Shown one piece after another: positions 36,802-45,669 of a stretch of DNA of 64,000 bases. Below the pieces are notes generated by a model. That model was not told the DNA's origin. It saw only the letters and a list, made by a program, of their open reading frames with translations, and did not search any database. This stretch comes from Candidatus Ruthia sp. Cpac_8_S14 (GTDB taxonomy: Bacteria; Pseudomonadota; Gammaproteobacteria; PS1; Pseudothioglobaceae). Where the stretch lies: assembly GCA_021730205.1 (NCBI GenBank), contig CP072533.1, positions 835,380-899,379 of the forward strand, read 5' to 3'. The position numbers were made by a program, and so were the translations under genes. Numbering within the stretch: the first letter of the stretch is position 1; every line of letters starts with the position of its first letter.

Positions 36802-37349
36802 AAAAATTAACATTATTACTAATCAGTTTATTAACACTAAGTGCTTATGCGCAGGAAAAACCGCTAAACAAGTTCTTATTTCACCTAATGTAGTTTTTAT
36901 CTCAAAACTGCTCATGGTAAGGCTCAACCCATATACTCTTTTGCTCCACACGCTGTAGAGACGATTGGCGAGTTGGCTATGATTGACTACGTTAAACAAA
37001 AATCAACAGGTGATGAACACCATCTTAATTATTAATACACGTACGCTTAATTGGTCAACCTTTACGGGTGTTATTCCCACTGCCATTAACATTTCTTACA
37101 CGTGTTTTAAAAATAAAGAAAAAGCGCTAGAAATTATAGGAGACTTGTTAGACATTCAAATTGACGAATTACCTAATTTTTCTTATGCCAAAACTTTAGT
37201 CATGTATTGCAATGGCATCTGGTGCGGTCAAATATCAACTTCTGTAACGGCGTTGCTTAAGTATGGTTAACCCTAGCTGCTAAAATTAAATACTTTCGAG
37301 GTAGAATGCAAAATTGGAAAGCGTTGGGATTAACAACCGTTAATTTATA
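36798..37349 (+). pseudogene. Dead secreted rhodanese-domain protein
   Basis: The ATG at 36798 overlaps the rnfE stop. A signal peptide is clear ([19 protein letters not shown]). The frame then shifts, and pieces follow in other frames: YSFAPHAVETIGELAMIDYVKQKS (about 36930-37010), then ILIINTRTLNW, GVIPTAINISY, and YAKTLVMYCNGIWCGQ (37015-37235). The last piece keeps the rhodanese active-site Cys in CNGIWCGQ. After another shift the C-terminal YFRGRMQNWKALGLTTV resembles the usual end. Rhodanese-fold proteins move sulfane sulfur, so this is a lost sulfur-handling gene. The frame has at least three breaks. Confidence 0.75.
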
Positions 37350-37353
37350 AATC

Positions 37354-38139
37354 TTGGTTATCATCCAGGATTATTTAAACAGTGGCATAATTGATATTGC
37401 GCCACTATTATCTTTAGCTCTTAATAAAAGTCACGCTCAACTTATTATCCATTATGATTATCAACTCAATAATGAGGAAGAAACTCAACTCAATCAACTC
37501 ATCAAACAAAGACAATCTGGCATGCCTTTTTCTTATTTAAGTGGCACAAAAGGGTTTTATCATCTTGATTTTAAGGTTACCCCTAATACACTAATCCCCA
37601 GACCCGAAACCGAACTTTTAATCGACATTGCTTTGGGCTTGTTTGATAAAAACAAAATCTGTGAAGTGCTTGATTTAGGCACTGGTAGTGGCATTATTGC
37701 TGTTACTTTGGGCGATAAAAATCCGAAATGGCACTTAACTGCAACTGACTTTTCAATTGATGCACTTAACATTGCCCAGAAAAATGCAAAAACAGACATT
37801 AACTTTCAACTGGGCAGTTGGTTTGAAGCTACGCCTAACCAAACATTCGATTTAATTATCTCCAACCCACCTTATATCAAACAAAGCAACCCCTACCTTA
37901 ATGATTTAAGTTTTGAGCCGCAAAGTGCGCTTGTGTCTGGTAAAGATGGCTTGGATGACATTCGCACTATTATTGATAACGCACCACAATATCTTAATAA
38001 AAAAGGCTATGTTTTATTAGAACACGGCTTTGACCAACAACAAGAAATCATACAGTTATTAAGTCATGATTTTTTCAATATTCAAAAATTTAAAGACTAT
38101 AATCAACAAAATCGCGCCGTTTTGGCACAAATTAAATAA
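37354..38139 (+). CDS. prmC: Peptide chain release factor N5-glutamine methyltransferase
   Basis: PrmC methylates the GGQ glutamine of release factors RF1 and RF2. The 261-residue protein starts with TTG at 37354 and has RQSGMPFSYLSGTKGFYHLDF, LIPRPETELLID, the S-adenosylmethionine site VLDLGTGSGIIAVTLG, and the catalytic NPPYI motif near residue 171. It is slightly shorter than the usual 275-285 residues at the N-terminus. prfA, its usual neighbour, is not adjacent. The TRAP transporter genes start nine bases downstream, so they may share a transcript. Confidence 0.93.
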   Translation: MVIIQDYLNSGIIDIAPLLSLALNKSHAQLIIHYDYQLNNEEETQLNQLIKQRQSGMPFSYLSGTKGFYHLDFKVTPNTLIPRPETELLIDIALGLFDKNKICEVLDLGTGSGIIAVTLGDKNPKWHLTATDFSIDALNIAQKNAKTDINFQLGSWFEATPNQTFDLIISNPPYIKQSNPYLNDLSFEPQSALVSGKDGLDDIRTIIDNAPQYLNKKGYVLLEHGFDQQQEIIQLLSHDFFNIQKFKDYNQQNRAVLAQIK

Positions 38140-38147
38140 AGGTAATC

Positions 38148-39254
38148 ATGAAAAAAATAACACAAACACTTACCATATTAATGCTAACTGCTTTTGTCAC
38201 CGCTACTGCTGGTTGGTTTGATGATGATGACAATCAAAAGCAAATCAAGCAACAAAACTTTAAAGTTTATACCTTAAACTTGGCCGAAACTTGGCCAAGC
38301 AACTTTCCTATTTTTGGTGATACAGTTAAAAAAGCCGTTAAATTGGCATTTGACATGTCAAACGGTCGTCTGGTTATTAAAATTGACTCTAAAAACAAAC
38401 ACAAAGCCCCGCTTGGTATTTTTGACATGGTTAAGTCTGGTCAATACGACCTTGGACATTCTAGCTCGTACTATTGGAAAGGCAAAGACATCAACACTTT
38501 ATTTTTCACCTCCATGCCCTTTGGTATGACAGCAAACGAGCAACATGCCTGGTTTGAATATGGCGGCGGTCAAGAGTTAATGGATAAAGTCTACGCTAAG
38601 CATGGACTAAAGTCTATTATCGGTGGCAACACTGGCAACCAAATGGGTGGGTGGTTTCAAAAAGAAATTAACTCAATTGAAGACTTGCAGGGGTTAAAAA
38701 TGCGCATCCCTGGATTTGCAGGTGAAATCATAGCAAAGGTTGGCGCCAAACCTACCAATATTCCAGCAGGTGAGTTATACACTGCATTAGATCGTGGCAC
38801 AATTGATGCCTTAGAATGGGTAGGTCCTTCGTTGGATTTAAGAATGGGTTTCCATAAAATTGCTCCTTATTACTACACCGGTTGGCATGAACCTAACTCT
38901 GAAATGCAGTTTTTAATTAACTTGAAAAAGTTTAATACATTACCTAAAGACTTACAAGCCATCTTAATCACCTCGATGAAATTAGCTGCTTATGATATGC
39001 TGACACGCTCTAATCATGAAAGCGCTAAAAACTGGGCAAATATGAAAAAAGATTACACTAATATCAAAATCAAAACCTTTCCAAAGTCAGTATTTGATAA
39101 ACTTAGAGCTGCTAATAAAGAACTCCTTACCAAGTTAGCTGCTAACGATCCACTGTCCAAAGAAATCATTCAATCACAAAAGAATTACTTAAAAAAGGCG
39201 CGCGCTTGGACAGCAATCTCAGATCAGGCTTATTTGAACTCCCAAATGCAATAA
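38148..39254 (+). CDS. dctP: TRAP transporter periplasmic solute-binding protein
   Basis: The periplasmic receptor of a tripartite TRAP transporter, which uses ion gradients to take up carboxylates. The 368-residue protein has a signal peptide (to about residue 23), an Arg-containing ligand site (MRIPGFAGEIIAKVGAKP, with the conserved Arg near 186), and IDALEWVGPSLDLRMGF followed by YYYTGWHEPNSEM. These resemble the TakP-type binding proteins for 2-oxoacids more than the C4-dicarboxylate DctP of Rhodobacter; the ligand is uncertain. It is the first of three adjacent genes encoding a whole TRAP system. Confidence 0.88.
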   Translation: MKKITQTLTILMLTAFVTATAGWFDDDDNQKQIKQQNFKVYTLNLAETWPSNFPIFGDTVKKAVKLAFDMSNGRLVIKIDSKNKHKAPLGIFDMVKSGQYDLGHSSSYYWKGKDINTLFFTSMPFGMTANEQHAWFEYGGGQELMDKVYAKHGLKSIIGGNTGNQMGGWFQKEINSIEDLQGLKMRIPGFAGEIIAKVGAKPTNIPAGELYTALDRGTIDALEWVGPSLDLRMGFHKIAPYYYTGWHEPNSEMQFLINLKKFNTLPKDLQAILITSMKLAAYDMLTRSNHESAKNWANMKKDYTNIKIKTFPKSVFDKLRAANKELLTKLAANDPLSKEIIQSQKNYLKKARAWTAISDQAYLNSQMQ

Positions 39255-39260
39255 TTAACT

Positions 39261-39731
39261 GTGGTGGATAAATACACAAAATGGTTAGAAAATCTAACTA
39301 TTGGATTGCTTTTATTAACCATTTTTACCATTTTTACAGATGTTGTTCTAAGGTACGCCTTTAACAATTCATCAATCACCATTCAAGAAATGGGCTGGCA
39401 TTTGTTCTCAGCTATGTTTTTACTCGGCATTTCTTACACATTACAAAACGACGCCCATGTTAGGGTTGATATTTTTTATGCCAATCTTAGTGTTAAAAGA
39501 CAGGCATGGATTAACCTTATTGGCTTTGTTATCTTCATCCTACCCATTAGTGTCTTAATTATTTACAACGGCGTGGATTTTTCCTATCAAGCTTTTTTGT
39601 TAAACGAACAAAGTGGCGACCCCGGTGGTTTACCTTATCGCTTCATCATTAAAAGTGTCATCCCTCTTAGTTTCATTTTGCTAATTATATCTGGGCTTAT
39701 CTTTGTACGCAACAATCTCAAAAAAACTTAA
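39261..39731 (+). CDS. dctQ: TRAP transporter small membrane subunit
   Basis: The small four-helix membrane subunit of the TRAP system, 156 residues, GTG start at 39261 six bases after dctP. It contains the typical ENLTIGLLLLTIFTIFTDVVLRYAFNN first helix, quoted in part, the EMGWHLFSAMFLLGISYTL segment, and DAHVRVDIFYANL. It precedes dctM by three bases. The set dctP-dctQ-dctM is complete and intact, one of the few uptake systems left whole in this window. Confidence 0.88.
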   Translation: MVDKYTKWLENLTIGLLLLTIFTIFTDVVLRYAFNNSSITIQEMGWHLFSAMFLLGISYTLQNDAHVRVDIFYANLSVKRQAWINLIGFVIFILPISVLIIYNGVDFSYQAFLLNEQSGDPGGLPYRFIIKSVIPLSFILLIISGLIFVRNNLKKT

Positions 39732-39734
39732 ACT

Positions 39735-41030
39735 ATGATAGGGCTTATTATGTTTTTAATCACCCTAATGCTACTAATGGTCGGCTTTCCTGTGGCATTT
39801 ACTTTTGCAGGCGTGGCGGTTATTTTTGGCGTGTTAACCCAAGGCGTGGATTTATTTGCCTTTATGCCTTATCGCATCATGAGCGTGATGCAAAATACAA
39901 TTTTAATGGCGGTGCCTTTGTTTATTTTCATGGGCATTGTCTTGCAAAAAACCAAACTTGCCGAGCAGCTTTTAGAAGCCATGGGCGGGTTATTTGGCAA
40001 TGTGCGAGGCGGTCTTGCTGTTTCTACTATTTTAGTTGGCTCATTACTCGCCGCCTCTACAGGTGTTGTTGGTGCAAGTGTAGTAGCAATGGGGGTTATT
40101 TCACTACCCGTAATGCTCAAACACCATTACAAAAAAAATCTCGCCAGCGGTGTCATTTGTGCCTCAGGCACGCTAGGACAAATCATTCCTCCTTCAATTG
40201 TTCTAATCATCCTAGCAGATGTTCTTGGCGTGCCTGTAGGAGATTTATTCAAAGGCGCAGTGATGCCATCCTTAATACTGATAGGTAGTTATATCTTATA
40301 TGTGCTGATAATCGCCCAATTTGACAAACAAGCCGCTCCTGCCTTTAAAGGCAAAAATCATGATTTAAAAAAATCCACACAATACTTACTTGTCGCTAAA
40401 GCCATTCTCCCACCTTTATCCCTGATTATTGTCGTACTTGGCTCTATTTTTTCTGGCATTGCTACACCCACTGAATCTGCCTCAATTGGTGCAGTAGGCT
40501 CTTTGATATTAGCCACCCTTTACAAAAGACTAAACTGGGCAATGCTGCATGAAACCAGCATTGAAACCATCAAAATTACCTCAATGGTTTTTGCCATTCT
40601 AATCGGCGCAACTGCCTTTTCCATGGTGTTTACTTACAACGGTGGTGACACCCTAGTAGAAACCTTTATTATGCAACTCCCTGCTAAAGAAATGAGTTTT
40701 ATTCTACTGTCCATGCTTATCATCCTCATTCTTGGATTTTTTATCGATTTTGTAGAAATTTCACTGATTATCGTCCCCATCTTCTACCCAATGGCCCAAT
40801 CACTCGGCATTGACATGGCTTGGTTTGCCATCTTAATTGCTATGAACTTGCAAACTTCCTTTCTCACGCCACCCTTTGGTTTTAGTTTGTTTTATCTCAA
40901 AGGAGTTGCTCCTAAATCAATTCAAACAATGAATATCTATAAAGGTGTTATGCCATTTATTGCTATCCAAATCATGGTTTTAATGAGTCTTATTTTGTTT
41001 CCAACTTGGTATGGTTTTTCTGATTTTTAA
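39735..41030 (+). CDS. dctM: TRAP transporter large membrane subunit
   Basis: The large permease subunit of the TRAP transporter, 431 residues with about 12 membrane segments. Family landmarks are VGFPVAFTFAGVAVIFG, the AVPLFIFMGIVLQKTKLAEQLL segment, GASVVAMGVISLPVMLKHHY, SGTLGQIIPPSIVLIILAD, and FLTPPFGFSLFYLKGVAP. These are characteristic of the DctM/SiaM family and cover both the ion and substrate pathway. It closes the operon; no terminator hairpin is obvious in the following bases. Confidence 0.9.
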   Translation: MIGLIMFLITLMLLMVGFPVAFTFAGVAVIFGVLTQGVDLFAFMPYRIMSVMQNTILMAVPLFIFMGIVLQKTKLAEQLLEAMGGLFGNVRGGLAVSTILVGSLLAASTGVVGASVVAMGVISLPVMLKHHYKKNLASGVICASGTLGQIIPPSIVLIILADVLGVPVGDLFKGAVMPSLILIGSYILYVLIIAQFDKQAAPAFKGKNHDLKKSTQYLLVAKAILPPLSLIIVVLGSIFSGIATPTESASIGAVGSLILATLYKRLNWAMLHETSIETIKITSMVFAILIGATAFSMVFTYNGGDTLVETFIMQLPAKEMSFILLSMLIILILGFFIDFVEISLIIVPIFYPMAQSLGIDMAWFAILIAMNLQTSFLTPPFGFSLFYLKGVAPKSIQTMNIYKGVMPFIAIQIMVLMSLILFPTWYGFSDF

Positions 41031-41036
41031 AGCCTA

Positions 41037-41215
41037 TTAGTCTTCACTTTGTTGTTTATTCAATACTTGCTCAAGTTGCTTGCCATAGATTGAATCTACC
41101 TCACAGTATTTTTTCTGCTGAGTAAAATAACCCTCCTCAATCCAAGTGCTAAAGAGTGGGTAGTAAGGAGGGTATTCAGGTGCAATAGTATTATCTGCAT
41201 ACTCATTTAGCCGAT
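41037..41215 (-). pseudogene. Unidentified C-terminal gene remnant
   Basis: A readable frame of about 55 codons ends at a stop near 41037 and carries NTIAPEYPPYYPLF, then STWIEEGYFTQQKKYCEV. The frame has a stop (TGA near 41220) and no start upstream. The acidic, aromatic-rich character is protein-like, but I do not recognise the family. It sits between dctM and the RNase P RNA gene; the rest of that gap (41216-41328) shows nothing else. Confidence 0.35.
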
Positions 41216-41328
41216 ATGCTCAACAACATCACTATATAATGTTGACTGAATATTGCTTTTCACAATCAGATTGTACAACAAAACAAGTATTGTTTGATAT
41301 TCAATGTAGTAGAAAGTAAAAAAAGAAG

Positions 41329-41668
41329 AAGTTGGTCTATAAGCCGGGTTCTGTAATAGATGGTCATTCATCTACGTGTTTTGTTGCCAAAACGCTTTAG
41401 CACTCTACCCGCCAACTCCGCGAGCAACATCATCATTGGCCTATTTGAGCTTACTCCAAGTGGGGTTTACCTTGCCACATTTGTCGCCAAATGCACGGTG
41501 CGCTCTTACCGCACCTTCTCACCCTTACCTATTAAAAAAATAAGCGGTCTAAATCTCTGCAGCACTTTCCGTTACGTCACCATACCTAGCTGTTAGCTAG
41601 CACTTTGTTCTATGGAGCCCGGACTTTCCTCTGAAGAATTAATCTCCAGCGACCATCCGACCAACTTC
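41329..41668 (-). ncRNA. rnpB: RNase P RNA (bacterial class A)
   Basis: The catalytic RNA of RNase P, which removes 5' leaders from pre-tRNAs. On the minus strand it begins GAAGTTGGTCGGATGGTCGC near 41668. The universally conserved GAGGAAAGTCCGGGCTCC follows at about 41637-41610, then AACGGAAAGTGC, a GGTAAGGGTGAGAAGGTG-type stretch and AGAGCGCACC. It ends with the ACAGAACCCGGCTTATAGACC region, whose last bases pair with the 5' end (GAAGTTGGTC/GACCAACTTC). Length of about 340 bases is typical. The ends are set by this P1 pairing and could be off by a few bases. Confidence 0.95.
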
Positions 41669-41756
41669 GGCGTTATTATACGCTAAGGTTACACTTCTAA
41701 AATGCTTGAGTTGGTTCGAAAAAAAATAGTTCTATTAAAACTCTAGCGACACACAC

Positions 41757-43247
41757 TTAGTAGGTTATTTGAATATCTTGAAAAATGCTGTGAATATTAT
41801 TACCTTGAGTATCAACTGCGACTGTAACTGGCATGTCTTTAACTTCAAATTCGTAAATTGCCTCCATGCCCATCTCTTTAAATGCAATTTTTTTAGCCTT
41901 TTTAATAGACTTAGAAATTAAATAAGCCGCACCACCTACTGCAATAAGATATGTAACCTTGTGTTTTTTAATGGCTTGCATACTGGCTTCGCCACGCTCC
42001 GCCTTACCGATCATACCTAAAATATTGGTATTATCCAACAGCATATCAGTAAATTTATCCATACGCGTAGCAGTAGTAGGGCCTGCTGGACCAATGACTT
42101 CATTACCAACGGCGTCCACTGGACCAACATAATAAATAAATTTATTGTCAAAATCTACACCATCTGGCAAGCCTTCGCCATTATCAAGCATTTGCTTAAG
42201 GCGCTTATGTGCCGCATCTCGTCCGGTAATAATTGTACCTGTTAGCAATAAGGTATCGCCAATATTCCACTGAACCATTTGTTTGCGGGTTAAACTGTTT
42301 AAATCAATTTTTTTATATTGAGAATAATCCATCTCTAATTGAGGGTAGCTATCCATATCCACTTCTGGCAATTGAGTCACACCCGAGCCATCAAGTGAAA
42401 AGTGTAAATGGCGCGTTGCTGCACAATTAGGAATCATCGCCACTGCTTGAGAGGCGGCATGAGTTGGATAATCTTTAATTTTGACATCTAACACCGTTGT
42501 CAAACCACCCAAGCCTTGTGCACCAATACCTAAATGATTAATTTTATCAAATAACTCCAGACGTAGTTTTTCAAGGTTACTGGGGTTTGGTTTTTGTGCA
42601 ATATCTTGAATATCAATAGGCTCCATCAAACTTTCTTTTGCCATTAACATAACCTTTTCAACCGTACCACCAACACCAATGCCAATCATACCTGGCGGAC
42701 ACCAGCCAGCACCCATGGTTGGTATGGTTTTTAACACCCAGTCAACAATATTATCATCTGGCGCAAGTAGGCTAAATTTTGCCTTATTTTCAGAACCACA
42801 GCCTTTAGCTGCTACAATAAAATTAAGCTGATTACCTTTAACAACTTTCATGTGAATAACTGCTGGTGTATTATCTTTAGTGTTAACCCTAGTAAATAAT
42901 GGATCTTTTACAACTGAGGCTCTAAGAGGATTATCTGCATAGGTAAATGCTTGACGAACACCCTCATTAATCATACTTTCTAATGATAAATCAGCTGCCC
43001 AAGTAACCGCCATACCCACTTCAACAAATACATTAACAATACCGGTATCTTGACACATTGGGCGCTTACCCAAGGCTGCCATTTTTGAGTTAATAAGAAC
43101 TTGTGTGATGGCATTTTTTGCAGCCTTATGGGTTTCTTTTTCATAAGCATTAGTCATTGCTTGAATAAAATCAGGGCTGTGATAATAAGAGATATATTGC
43201 AAAGCATTAAAAATGCTTTCTATGACATGTTTTTGTTGAATTTTCAT
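41757..43247 (-). CDS. fumA: Class I (iron-sulfur) fumarate hydratase
   Basis: A class I fumarase interconverts fumarate and malate with an oxygen-sensitive 4Fe-4S cluster. The 496-residue fused protein has the alpha-like part with LGKRPMCQDTGIVNVFVEVG (cluster Cys near residue 63), VAAKGCGSENKAKFSLLAP, and MGAGWCPPGMIGIGVGGT. The beta-like part follows, with GRDAAHKRLKQMLDNGEGLP and YVGPVDAVGNEVIGPAGPTTATRMD. Cluster ligands C63, C178-type and C268-type are recognisable. It is divergent from mreB. The gene stands outside any TCA cluster. FumA versus FumB naming is arbitrary for a single copy. Confidence 0.92.
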   Translation of the reverse strand: MKIQQKHVIESIFNALQYISYYHSPDFIQAMTNAYEKETHKAAKNAITQVLINSKMAALGKRPMCQDTGIVNVFVEVGMAVTWAADLSLESMINEGVRQAFTYADNPLRASVVKDPLFTRVNTKDNTPAVIHMKVVKGNQLNFIVAAKGCGSENKAKFSLLAPDDNIVDWVLKTIPTMGAGWCPPGMIGIGVGGTVEKVMLMAKESLMEPIDIQDIAQKPNPSNLEKLRLELFDKINHLGIGAQGLGGLTTVLDVKIKDYPTHAASQAVAMIPNCAATRHLHFSLDGSGVTQLPEVDMDSYPQLEMDYSQYKKIDLNSLTRKQMVQWNIGDTLLLTGTIITGRDAAHKRLKQMLDNGEGLPDGVDFDNKFIYYVGPVDAVGNEVIGPAGPTTATRMDKFTDMLLDNTNILGMIGKAERGEASMQAIKKHKVTYLIAVGGAAYLISKSIKKAKKIAFKEMGMEAIYEFEVKDMPVTVAVDTQGNNIHSIFQDIQITY

Positions 43248-43266
43248 ATTTACAAGGCGTTGATTA

Positions 43267-43295
43267 TTGCTTAATTTTTACTAATTATTTATAGT
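43267..43295 (+). promoter_or_regulatory. Candidate sigma-70 promoter of mreB
   Basis: TTGCTT (43267-43272) and TATAGT (43290-43295) are separated by 17 bases, 42 bases before the mreB ATG. The -10 matches five of six consensus positions and the -35 three of six. It is the best candidate in the fum-mreB gap, but AT-rich sequence gives such matches by chance. Confidence 0.4.
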
Positions 43296-43337
43296 ATTAT
43301 ATCTCTTTGTTTTACGAATACTTAACTGGGAATCTTT

Positions 43338-44369
43338 ATGTTTGATTTTTTAAAAGGTCAAAGTCTTTCTATTGACTTAGGTACGGCTAATACACTGATT
43401 TATATGGGTGGTGCTGTAGTACTTAATGAGCCATCAGTGGTTGCTATTCATAATGACAGAGGGTCGTTAGAATCAACCGTCATTGCTGTGGGTCAAGATG
43501 CTAAAAATATGTTGGGTAGAACACCTGGCTCCATTGAAGCCATCAGACCGATGAAAGATGGTGTGATTGCTGATTTTAAAATCACTGAGAAAATGCTACA
43601 GCACTTTATTCGTAAGGTTTTGCGTTCTGGATTTTTTTCACCCAGCCCTAAAGTGCTTATTTGCGTGCCTTGCGGTGCAACTCAAGTTGAGCGTCGCGCT
43701 ATTAAAGAAAGTGCTGTTGGTGCGGGTGCACGTGATGTTTATTTAATTGAGGAACCAATGGCGGCTGCACTAGGTGCAGGTATGGCGATTGAAGAAGCTT
43801 CGGGTGCTATGGTTATTGATGTTGGCGGTGGCACAACTGAAGTTGCAATTATGTCACTAAATGGCATTGTATATTCTGACTCACTGCGCGTAGGTGGTGA
43901 TGTGTTTGATGACACGATTGTTAAATTCGTGCGCCGTGAACACAGCATTATTATTGGTTACTCTACTGCTGAACAAATCAAAGAAGAGGTTGGTTCTGCC
44001 TTTAAATCAAATGCTATTAAAGAAATGCAATTTAGGGGTCGTGATGTTACCAAAGGCATTCCAGTGAGTTTTAATATAACCAATACTGAAATTCGACAAG
44101 CCTTACAAGAACCACTTAAAATGATTCTTGGTGCTATTAGAACTGCGCTAGAGAAAACACCGCCAGAGTTAAGCTCTGACATTGCTGAAAATGGCTTAGT
44201 TCTCACAGGTGGTGGTGCACTTTTGGACGGTCTTGATAAGCTTATTGCTCAAGAAACCAATCTACCGATACGCATTGCTGACGATCCTCTCACTTGTGTT
44301 GCTCGTGGTGGTGGTGTTGCGCTTAGTATGATATCTGAACATAATGTGGGGTTCTTAGCTGCTGAGTAG
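43338..44369 (+). CDS. mreB: Rod-shape protein MreB
   Basis: MreB is the bacterial actin that guides lateral cell-wall synthesis on the inner face of the membrane. The 343-residue protein has the nucleotide-binding phosphate-1 motif [12 protein letters not shown] near residue 10, the [23 protein letters not shown] segment, [18 protein letters not shown] (phosphate-2) and [12 protein letters not shown] (adenosine). It heads mreB-mreC-mreD-mrdA, the rod-elongation operon, all intact. The cells are likely to keep a wall and rod or ovoid growth, in contrast to the missing ftsA/ftsZ next to ftsQ. Confidence 0.96.
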   Translation: MFDFLKGQSLSIDLGTANTLIYMGGAVVLNEPSVVAIHNDRGSLESTVIAVGQDAKNMLGRTPGSIEAIRPMKDGVIADFKITEKMLQHFIRKVLRSGFFSPSPKVLICVPCGATQVERRAIKESAVGAGARDVYLIEEPMAAALGAGMAIEEASGAMVIDVGGGTTEVAIMSLNGIVYSDSLRVGGDVFDDTIVKFVRREHSIIIGYSTAEQIKEEVGSAFKSNAIKEMQFRGRDVTKGIPVSFNITNTEIRQALQEPLKMILGAIRTALEKTPPELSSDIAENGLVLTGGGALLDGLDKLIAQETNLPIRIADDPLTCVARGGGVALSMISEHNVGFLAAE

Positions 44370-44404
44370 TTAAATATTGATTAACGATTTATAGGGTTAC
44401 CAAC

Positions 44405-45199
44405 ATGAAGTTTCTTAAACTTTTTATCCCTGTCATTATCGCTATACTACTTATACTCTTTGATTATAAATTCTCATATCTTAACCATCTAAGACAACCA
44501 ATTGCAACTTTAATATCACCCATCTATATGATGGTGAACCTACCTTCACAGGTTTATATTTGGATTGATGAGCAAGGTACCAGCAAAAGTCAATTAATCA
44601 GGAATAATAATAATTTACATCGCGAACTATTAAAACTCAAAGCTAAATTACAAACCTACAACGCTTTAACGCTTGAGAATAAGAAACTCCAAGCGCTTTT
44701 AGGTTCAAGTTATGCCATCAAGCAACAAAACTTTACCTTGGCAAGAATAAGCGCACTCAGCCAATCTAGACTGAAAAAACAAATTATTATTAACAAAGGT
44801 AGTAGTAGCGGTATCAAGGTTGGGCAGGTTGCCTTAAGCGCTAAAGGCATTATTGGACAAGTATCGCGAACAACACCACTATATTCAACCATATTAATGG
44901 CCAGTGACCCTACGCAATACGTACCTGTTAAAAATGAACGTAGTGGTATTCGTGGTATTAGCAGGGGTGTTGCTGAGAATAATCATCTATTAGATGTTGA
45001 ATTTATCGAGCCTAATTTGGACGTTAAAGTGGGTGATGTATTTCTAAGTAGTGCTATCGGTTCAAAATTTCCTAATGGATATCCATTAGGAACAGTAATT
45101 CGCGTAGAAGAACACCAAAACGAGCCCTTCTTGCATATCCAATTAGAACCTGCTCAAACACTAGAGCAACTAGAATTTGTCATTATTGCGACCGATTAA
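44405..45199 (+). CDS. mreC: Rod-shape protein MreC
   Basis: MreC is a bitopic membrane protein whose periplasmic beta domain organises PBP2 and the elongation complex. The 264-residue product has a membrane helix (FIPVIIAILLILF), a coiled-coil region (about residues 70-105) ending in ENKKLQALLG, and the typical beta-domain motifs INKGSSSGIKVGQVALSAKGIIGQV and DVKVGDVFLSSAIGSKFPNGYPLGTV. It lies 35 bases after mreB and three bases before mreD. Length is a little short of the enteric form, from a shorter tail. Intact. Confidence 0.93.
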   Translation: MKFLKLFIPVIIAILLILFDYKFSYLNHLRQPIATLISPIYMMVNLPSQVYIWIDEQGTSKSQLIRNNNNLHRELLKLKAKLQTYNALTLENKKLQALLGSSYAIKQQNFTLARISALSQSRLKKQIIINKGSSSGIKVGQVALSAKGIIGQVSRTTPLYSTILMASDPTQYVPVKNERSGIRGISRGVAENNHLLDVEFIEPNLDVKVGDVFLSSAIGSKFPNGYPLGTVIRVEEHQNEPFLHIQLEPAQTLEQLEFVIIATD

Positions 45200-45201
45200 C
45201 C

Positions 45202-45669
45202 ATGAACGCACAGCACCCTTACATATTTTTAACTAAAATTACTTTTTTTGCATTAATTTTAAGTGTAATACCTCTGAATGACGTGTTATTAGATGCATCT
45301 GCATTTTGGTTGTTACTTTTTTATACCTATTGGTTGGTATATTTTCCAACCAAAGCCAAATTTTTTATTGCGCTCATTCTTGGCTTACTTGTTGACGTTC
45401 TACATGGTGATATTTTAGGACAAAATGCCTTAGCGCTCATATTGAGTAGTCTATTTATTAATAATGTCAAACAATCATTTTTTGTATCCAACCTAAGTAC
45501 TCAACAAATCTATGTGTTTATATCTAGCGGTATTTATCTGGCATTTTTCTTACTAACTTTTGTATTAACACAAGGTTTTGTTATCAACTATTACTTATTT
45601 TTAGCGCCGTTTACTGGCGCATTGGTTTGGCCAATTGTTCGGTTTTTATTATCAAAATGCAAAGTATAA
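45202..45669 (+). CDS. mreD: Rod-shape protein MreD
   Basis: A 155-residue integral membrane protein with five or six membrane segments. It carries family features such as LIPL-like first helix, YWLVYFPTKAKFFIALILGLLVDVLHGDILGQNALALIL (quoted in pieces: LGLLVDVLHG and LGQNALALIL). It belongs to the elongation complex. The ATG at 45202 lies three bases after mreC, and the last 13 bases overlap the start of mrdA, so all four genes of the operon are tightly packed. MreD proteins vary a lot, so position supports the call as much as sequence. Confidence 0.88.
   Translation: MNAQHPYIFLTKITFFALILSVIPLNDVLLDASAFWLLLFYTYWLVYFPTKAKFFIALILGLLVDVLHGDILGQNALALILSSLFINNVKQSFFVSNLSTQQIYVFISSGIYLAFFLLTFVLTQGFVINYYLFLAPFTGALVWPIVRFLLSKCKV

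Noticed and set aside
41360-41596. A 78-codon open frame on the plus strand
   Set aside because: It lies wholly inside the RNase P RNA gene on the opposite strand and has no protein-like features.
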